Below are positions 16,050-20,008 of a stretch of DNA of 20,008 nt, in pieces. Location of the stretch: NCBI GenBank assembly GCA_964462535.1, contig CAYWXV010000046.1:1-20008 (forward strand). Reading direction: 5' to 3'. Each line of letters starts with the position of its first letter. Positions within the stretch are counted from its first letter, which is position 1. The position numbers and the translations under genes are program-made. The DNA is from CAYWXV01 sp964462535 (lineage in GTDB: Bacteria; Bacteroidota; Ignavibacteria; OLB7). Under the pieces are notes generated by a model. That model had not been told where the DNA came from. It worked only from the letters and a program-made list of their open reading frames with translations, and did no database searches.

Positions 16050-18329
16050 CTATCTCACGACCAACGTTCCGCCTGGGGTCATCTCCGCGCCGACGGTAAT
16101 GACGGTGGTATACGCGCCGGCCGGCAGCAACGACGTCGAGAAACCGGCGTTGTATCGTCCCGGTCCCTGCGCCCCCGGCTCTATCACGGCCACGAGCCTA
16201 CCGACCGAATTGTAGAGCGAAATTCGTGGCGATGCGGTCGTCGCAAGCGTGTAGGAAATCGTGGCAAACCCGTGCGCCGGATTCGGTGCAATCGTCACTC
16301 CTTCTGCGACCTCGTCCCGGTCGACCGATGTCGTAATGTTCGAAAGGAGAGTCATCGGGCGCTGATCCAGGATCGACGCGTCGAAAAGGAGGTTCACGCC
16401 GAGTGATCCGTCCGTCTTGCGTCCAGAGACAACCGCCGTCACGACCTGATCCGGTTCCAGGCTGCCTGATACGTCGAGTATCGAATCCGCCGCACCGTTT
16501 TCGTACAGCTTCACGTTGATCCGCCCGGATGGTACGATCACGTATTCCGTGTGGGCCTTGAAGGCCAGGTCGTTGTAGCCCTGCGTCGGGTTTGTCCCAA
16601 ACGTCATGCCGACATCCAGCGGACCGCAATCGGGACACGCGTGAAGCAGTCGAATTGATACCTTCCCCTGCGGCGGCGAGTCGGCGAACGACGTCTCGAG
16701 TGTCAACGTGTCAAGTGTCTGGTCGACGATCGCTCCAACGGCGTAGAGGGTGGTTATTGCCAGTGGTTTGACGGCGATGTCGCCACTGAGGATCGCCGAG
16801 CCGATTCCGAGACCCTGCGCAGCCACCTTCACGTTGACATCGCCTGAATCGAGGTTCACGAGGCCAGAGGCACCTCGGAAATTCACGAGTTGTTTGTCAA
16901 GGGTGTCGTTGTAAAAGAACGCCTCGACCGACGGTGCGTCCGGCGAAACATGTACGAACCGGATCGCCCCCCTCCCTGTCGGCATGAACTCATACATCGG
17001 CTGTTGCGCATTCGCGTCGCTCTCGATCAGGGCGTGGAGATGCCCTACACCACCAGTCTGTGTGACCATCACGGTGACGATCGAACCGGGATCGAGCGTG
17101 CCGTCTCCAACGAAGACCGGGCGTGAGGATCCAGCTCTTGTAACGCGGACATGGAGCTTCCCGGCCGAGATGGGGGAGTACCCAGTCCAGGTCTCAAACG
17201 CGAGCCCATTCGTCCGGATCACATTCCCTTTCGCATCGGTCAACTCGAAGTCGAGCGAGTCAAGATCGAAGCCTGTATGAAGGAGACGGAGAAGAATGGT
17301 AGAGTCCGTTGCAGCCATATCCATCCGTCGCTTGAGGGTCAGGACGTTCAGCTTCGCGCCGAGCAGCGAGCCGGAGGCGACAACCATGTAGGCCGTATCC
17401 TTGTTCAGGTCTAGAGTGGTGTTCAGGACAGCGTTCCCCAGCGGCTGCCCCGCAATTGTCACGCCGACAGAATAGTTCCCGGAGTCAAGTGCTACCTGCG
17501 GAGAGGCATCGCGGTAGTTCAGGAACTGGGCCGCAATCGTGTCGTTCAGATAAATGTCGATTGCCGGACCGTCGGATACCGCGTGAACGACGCGAAGGGC
17601 AGAAGCTGGGGGCTCGACAAACGAACCAAGTTCCATCATGGGATTCTGCAGGGTTGTCGACGTCTCGGTCAGCAGATGGACCTTTAAGCTCCCCCCATCC
17701 TGACCGGAGAAGATGATTGACGCATAGATATTCCCCGGAACGGTCCCCTTGAACTTCTTGACAATCGTTCCACTTCCGGGCGTCAGAAACCATACCTCCG
17801 TTTCTCCCGGTGGAATTGCGAAGAACTGGGTGTTCGATTTGAACGAGAACGCAGAGAAGGTTCGCACCGCTCCCGAAGCGTCTTTTAGCCGCACGTCAAC
17901 TCCCCCCAATCCTGCTGCTCCGTTCACGAGCCGCACGTACGCGCTGTCAGCCACTGGTTGCCGCGCCAGATTGAATGCTATCGTGAATGCCTCGATCTGC
18001 GTGAACGAATTCACCGCCAGCACATTGATTCGCCGCGCAGTGTCGAGCTGAACGATCGCGTCGATCGCTCGTGGCATTGTCATGCCGGTCTGCGTGGCAA
18101 TCAACCGATGCAGCCCCGCCGTCCTCGTCAGCGAAGCGGATGCACTCCCGTAGGGGAGGTTCGCGACCGCAACACGCGTCGTGTCGCCAATGAAGAAGTC
18201 AAGCGCCGGGGAATCGGGTGAGAGGTTGACCGTCCGAACGTCACCCTGCTGCGCACGGACTGTCCCACCAAGCAGGAGGAACACTCCGACGAGAGGGAGC
18301 AGAATTGAGATAGGGTAGCGTCGAGTCAT
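16050..18329 (-). CDS. Secreted protein with six DUF4397-like modules and a T9SS type A sorting domain
   Basis: This 759-residue protein has a signal peptide (about 1-26, ending VRAQQ), six consecutive DUF4397-like modules and a C-terminal T9SS sorting domain from about residue 678 (APNPAHGFATISYTL, LPAGAYTTVITVG). It should be exported by Sec, moved across the outer membrane by the type IX system and released or attached to the surface. Modules begin near 31, 131, 244, 344, 455 and 557. They alternate between two types: A (VRTVNLSPDSPALDFF, LRVVHAVSDGPAIDIYL, IRFVHVSPDAPSVEAFF) and B (VRLVNGAAGLGGVDVRL, LRLLHTGFDLDSLDFEL, IRLLHACPDCGPLDVGM). The start has AGAGGA 6 nt upstream. No catalytic domain is visible, so an adhesive or structural surface role is a guess. 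Confidence 0.9.
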   Translation of the reverse strand: MTRRYPISILLPLVGVFLLLGGTVRAQQGDVRTVNLSPDSPALDFFIGDTTRVAVANLPYGSASASLTRTAGLHRLIATQTGMTMPRAIDAIVQLDTARRINVLAVNSFTQIEAFTIAFNLARQPVADSAYVRLVNGAAGLGGVDVRLKDASGAVRTFSAFSFKSNTQFFAIPPGETEVWFLTPGSGTIVKKFKGTVPGNIYASIIFSGQDGGSLKVHLLTETSTTLQNPMMELGSFVEPPASALRVVHAVSDGPAIDIYLNDTIAAQFLNYRDASPQVALDSGNYSVGVTIAGQPLGNAVLNTTLDLNKDTAYMVVASGSLLGAKLNVLTLKRRMDMAATDSTILLRLLHTGFDLDSLDFELTDAKGNVIRTNGLAFETWTGYSPISAGKLHVRVTRAGSSRPVFVGDGTLDPGSIVTVMVTQTGGVGHLHALIESDANAQQPMYEFMPTGRGAIRFVHVSPDAPSVEAFFYNDTLDKQLVNFRGASGLVNLDSGDVNVKVAAQGLGIGSAILSGDIAVKPLAITTLYAVGAIVDQTLDTLTLETSFADSPPQGKVSIRLLHACPDCGPLDVGMTFGTNPTQGYNDLAFKAHTEYVIVPSGRINVKLYENGAADSILDVSGSLEPDQVVTAVVSGRKTDGSLGVNLLFDASILDQRPMTLLSNITTSVDRDEVAEGVTIAPNPAHGFATISYTLATTASPRISLYNSVGRLVAVIEPGAQGPGRYNAGFSTSLLPAGAYTTVITVGAEMTPGGTLVVR

Positions 18330-18341
18330 AACGAGTCCTCT
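18330..18341 (-). promoter_or_regulatory. Shine-Dalgarno for the T9SS protein gene
   Basis: On the - strand AGAGGA (complement of 18336-18341) precedes the ATG at 18329 with a 6-nt spacer, confirming this start. A TTGACA string slightly further upstream is too close to the start to serve as a -35 element with a usable -10. Only 45 nt separate this gene from the one upstream on the same strand, so co-transcription is possible. Confidence 0.6.
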
Positions 18342-18374
18342 ATGATGTGTGTCAATTGTAGACGTTCTGCGTGC

Positions 18375-20008
18375 TTAGCACCCGGCAAGTTCGTTCAGGG
18401 CCTGCTCGTACTTCATGCGTGGAACAACCGCATCGATGCTGTTGCACCGATCAATCGCGTTCCGAAGAAGGCGTTCCGCCTCCTTCAAAGAATCATCGTC
18501 ACCCTTCAACATCAGCAGCCGGGCACGGGCGCCATACAGCTCGCTCAGATACCAGTCGCTTCGCGACTCACCGAAGTGTTTGAGCCCCTCGTCAACCAGA
18601 TCGAGTCCGTGGTCTATTTGGCCGGCCATTCCGCATGCGCCAGCGAGCATTGCTCGAAGTTGTGGCTCACCCAATCGTGCACCGGTGCGCTCGAACAGCT
18701 CAAAGCCCTCTTCCATGGTCCGCAACCCCTCGATCATGTTCCCCGAGTAGACGTGGAAGAACCCCGTCTGCACAACACCCCACGAGATCCAGAACGGGAA
18801 TTCCTGTTCCCGAGCTATCGTCAGGAACTCCTCCGTCACCACCTTCGCCTCATGCAGACGCTCAGCCATGAAGAGATTCCCTGCGCGGAAATTCAGAGCA
18901 AGTACGAGCGAGAGCGGATGATTAAGCTCGCGTGCTCGCTGAACGGCCTCTTCCGACATTCGCATCCCATCTTCGACTCTGTTGCGCGCGAGGAGGACAA
19001 GGGCGAGATACGACGTCGCAATGACGCCCGGATCCTGCCCGTACGCGGCCAGGTACTGTGCGGTGCATCGGGGATCGTACGTCTTCCGGGCCAGCTCCAG
19101 ATGCTCCTGTGCCACCGAGAGGTGCCTTATGTATGTCGATGAAACGCCAAGCAGAACATGGGACGCAAGCTCCAACTGTGCCTCCCCTTCACCCGCCATC
19201 GTCGCCATGCGTAGACCAAGGTCATACGTCTCGTGTAACTCACCCCGGAGAAACGACGAGATGGCCAGTCCGGTTAGGGCCGGAGGGAGGTGGGCGGTCG
19301 ATCCGCATTCCCTGCACAGCTCATACGCACGACGGTATGTTTCGGCCGTCTCCAATGCTCCATACCCCCGGGCAGCCATCATTGCGAGACCCAGGTAGAT
19401 GGTCAACGAAAGCTCCCGTTGATCGCGTTCGGCCGATGGGGGGAGATCCTTCACCAACTGGAGGCCACGTTGGAGGCGATCGATTGCTTCCCGGTTTGCG
19501 GATGTGCGGACTGCCTGCTTCCCTGCCTCTTCCCAGTAGTCGATTGCCTTCGGAATAATCCCGGCGGCTGTGTAATGATGAGCAAGGAGCTCGGGGTGGG
19601 CCGATGTCAATTGCGGGAATCGCTGCTCCATCGTCCGTGCGATGGTGCCGTGGTGGATGGCCCGCCGTGAGCGGAGCAGCGATTCATATGCCGCCTCCTG
19701 AATGAGTGCGTGCTTGAACGTATACGTCGTCGTGGGCGCCTCGCCATCCACGTACAGGATGCCGCTGTCAACCAGCTGCTCGAGGGCATCCCGCAAGTGA
19801 GTTTCGTCGATGGACGAAACCGCGGAAAGGAGTTCGAACGTGAACTCACGACCGATCGTCGCCCCCAGTTGTGCGATGTCTCGAACGGGCGCAAGCCGAT
19901 CCAGGCGGGCCATCAGAGAATCGTGGAGCGTTGCCGGTATCGCGAATGTTGGGAGGGGACCCGTCATTTCGAATCGGTCCCCAGCGGGTGTCAGAAGTTC
20001 CGACTCGA
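18375..20008 (-). CDS. STAND ATPase/TPR protein of the adenylate-cyclase-associated type (5' end outside window)
   Basis: The visible 543 residues are the C-terminal part of a larger protein. The reading frame stays open from the first ATG (19967) to the window edge, and the residues before it (ESELLTPAGDRFE) fit the family, so that ATG is internal. The visible part begins with the end of the ATPase module (GPLPTFAIPATLHDSLMARL, a following winged-helix segment, and YTFKHALIQEAAYESLLRSR) and continues as TPR repeats with the typical AELLAHHYTAAG-like, YGQDPGVIATSYLALVLL and WYLSELYGARARLLML stretches. Close relatives carry adenylate/guanylate cyclase or kinase domains at the N-terminus, which cannot be checked here. 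The C-terminus seems some 30 residues shorter than relatives I remember. Likely a cytoplasmic signalling protein. Confidence 0.85.
   Translation of the reverse strand, partial: ESELLTPAGDRFEMTGPLPTFAIPATLHDSLMARLDRLAPVRDIAQLGATIGREFTFELLSAVSSIDETHLRDALEQLVDSGILYVDGEAPTTTYTFKHALIQEAAYESLLRSRRAIHHGTIARTMEQRFPQLTSAHPELLAHHYTAAGIIPKAIDYWEEAGKQAVRTSANREAIDRLQRGLQLVKDLPPSAERDQRELSLTIYLGLAMMAARGYGALETAETYRRAYELCRECGSTAHLPPALTGLAISSFLRGELHETYDLGLRMATMAGEGEAQLELASHVLLGVSSTYIRHLSVAQEHLELARKTYDPRCTAQYLAAYGQDPGVIATSYLALVLLARNRVEDGMRMSEEAVQRARELNHPLSLVLALNFRAGNLFMAERLHEAKVVTEEFLTIAREQEFPFWISWGVVQTGFFHVYSGNMIEGLRTMEEGFELFERTGARLGEPQLRAMLAGACGMAGQIDHGLDLVDEGLKHFGESRSDWYLSELYGARARLLMLKGDDDSLKEAERLLRNAIDRCNSIDAVVPRMKYEQALNELAGC

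Noticed and set aside
18342..19142. 266-codon + strand open frame opposite the STAND/TPR gene
   Set aside because: The - strand frame matches the cyclase-associated TPR family in detail over its whole length; the + frame has no recognisable motif.

Overview
The window most likely comes from a fairly GC-rich member of the Bacteroidota/Chlorobiota (FCB) group. The best evidence is the protein at 16050-18329, which has a signal peptide and ends in a type IX secretion (T9SS) type A sorting domain. A small lipoprotein and a MoxR/DUF58/SpoIIM/RDD gene set fit the same assignment. A deep lineage such as Kapabacteria is a guess. Purine-rich Shine-Dalgarno sequences precede several genes but not all. 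No rRNA, tRNA, CRISPR array, insertion sequence or phage gene was seen.

Layout. (1) 268-6824, + strand: two tandem, translationally coupled paralogues of about 1,090 residues. Each has an N-terminal STAND-type ATPase, a long helical (TPR-like) middle, and a C-terminal SARP-like winged helix plus BTAD domain. (2) 6808-7527, - strand: an RDD membrane protein whose 3' end overlaps the second regulator by 17 nt. (3) 7576-14765, + strand: a seven-gene cluster of SpoIIM-family protein, two paralogous polytopic membrane proteins, DUF4129 protein, DUF4350 protein, MoxR ATPase and DUF58 protein. The last four genes overlap or nearly abut. (4) 14796-15254, - strand: a small lipoprotein. (5) 15347-15775, - strand: an OsmC-type peroxiredoxin. 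Upstream of it lies a 274-bp intergenic region with a strong hairpin and a short purine-rich tandem repeat. (6) 16050-18329, - strand: a secreted T9SS cargo protein made of six DUF4397-like modules arranged as three A-B pairs. (7) 18375 to the window edge, - strand: the C-terminal part of a STAND/TPR protein of the kind often fused to adenylate cyclase domains, cut off by the window.

How the genes may work together. The MoxR-DUF58 cluster looks like an envelope-associated chaperone or assembly system: a cytoplasmic AAA+ ATPase, membrane-anchored DUF58, DUF4129 and DUF4350 partners, and several polytopic membrane proteins. RDD and SpoIIM genes are common neighbours of such clusters, so the inverted RDD gene probably belongs to it. 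The paired regulators directly upstream could control this or another locus, but the sequence does not prove a link. The right-hand third holds secreted and stress proteins and a third STAND/TPR protein, so large STAND proteins flank the window on both sides.
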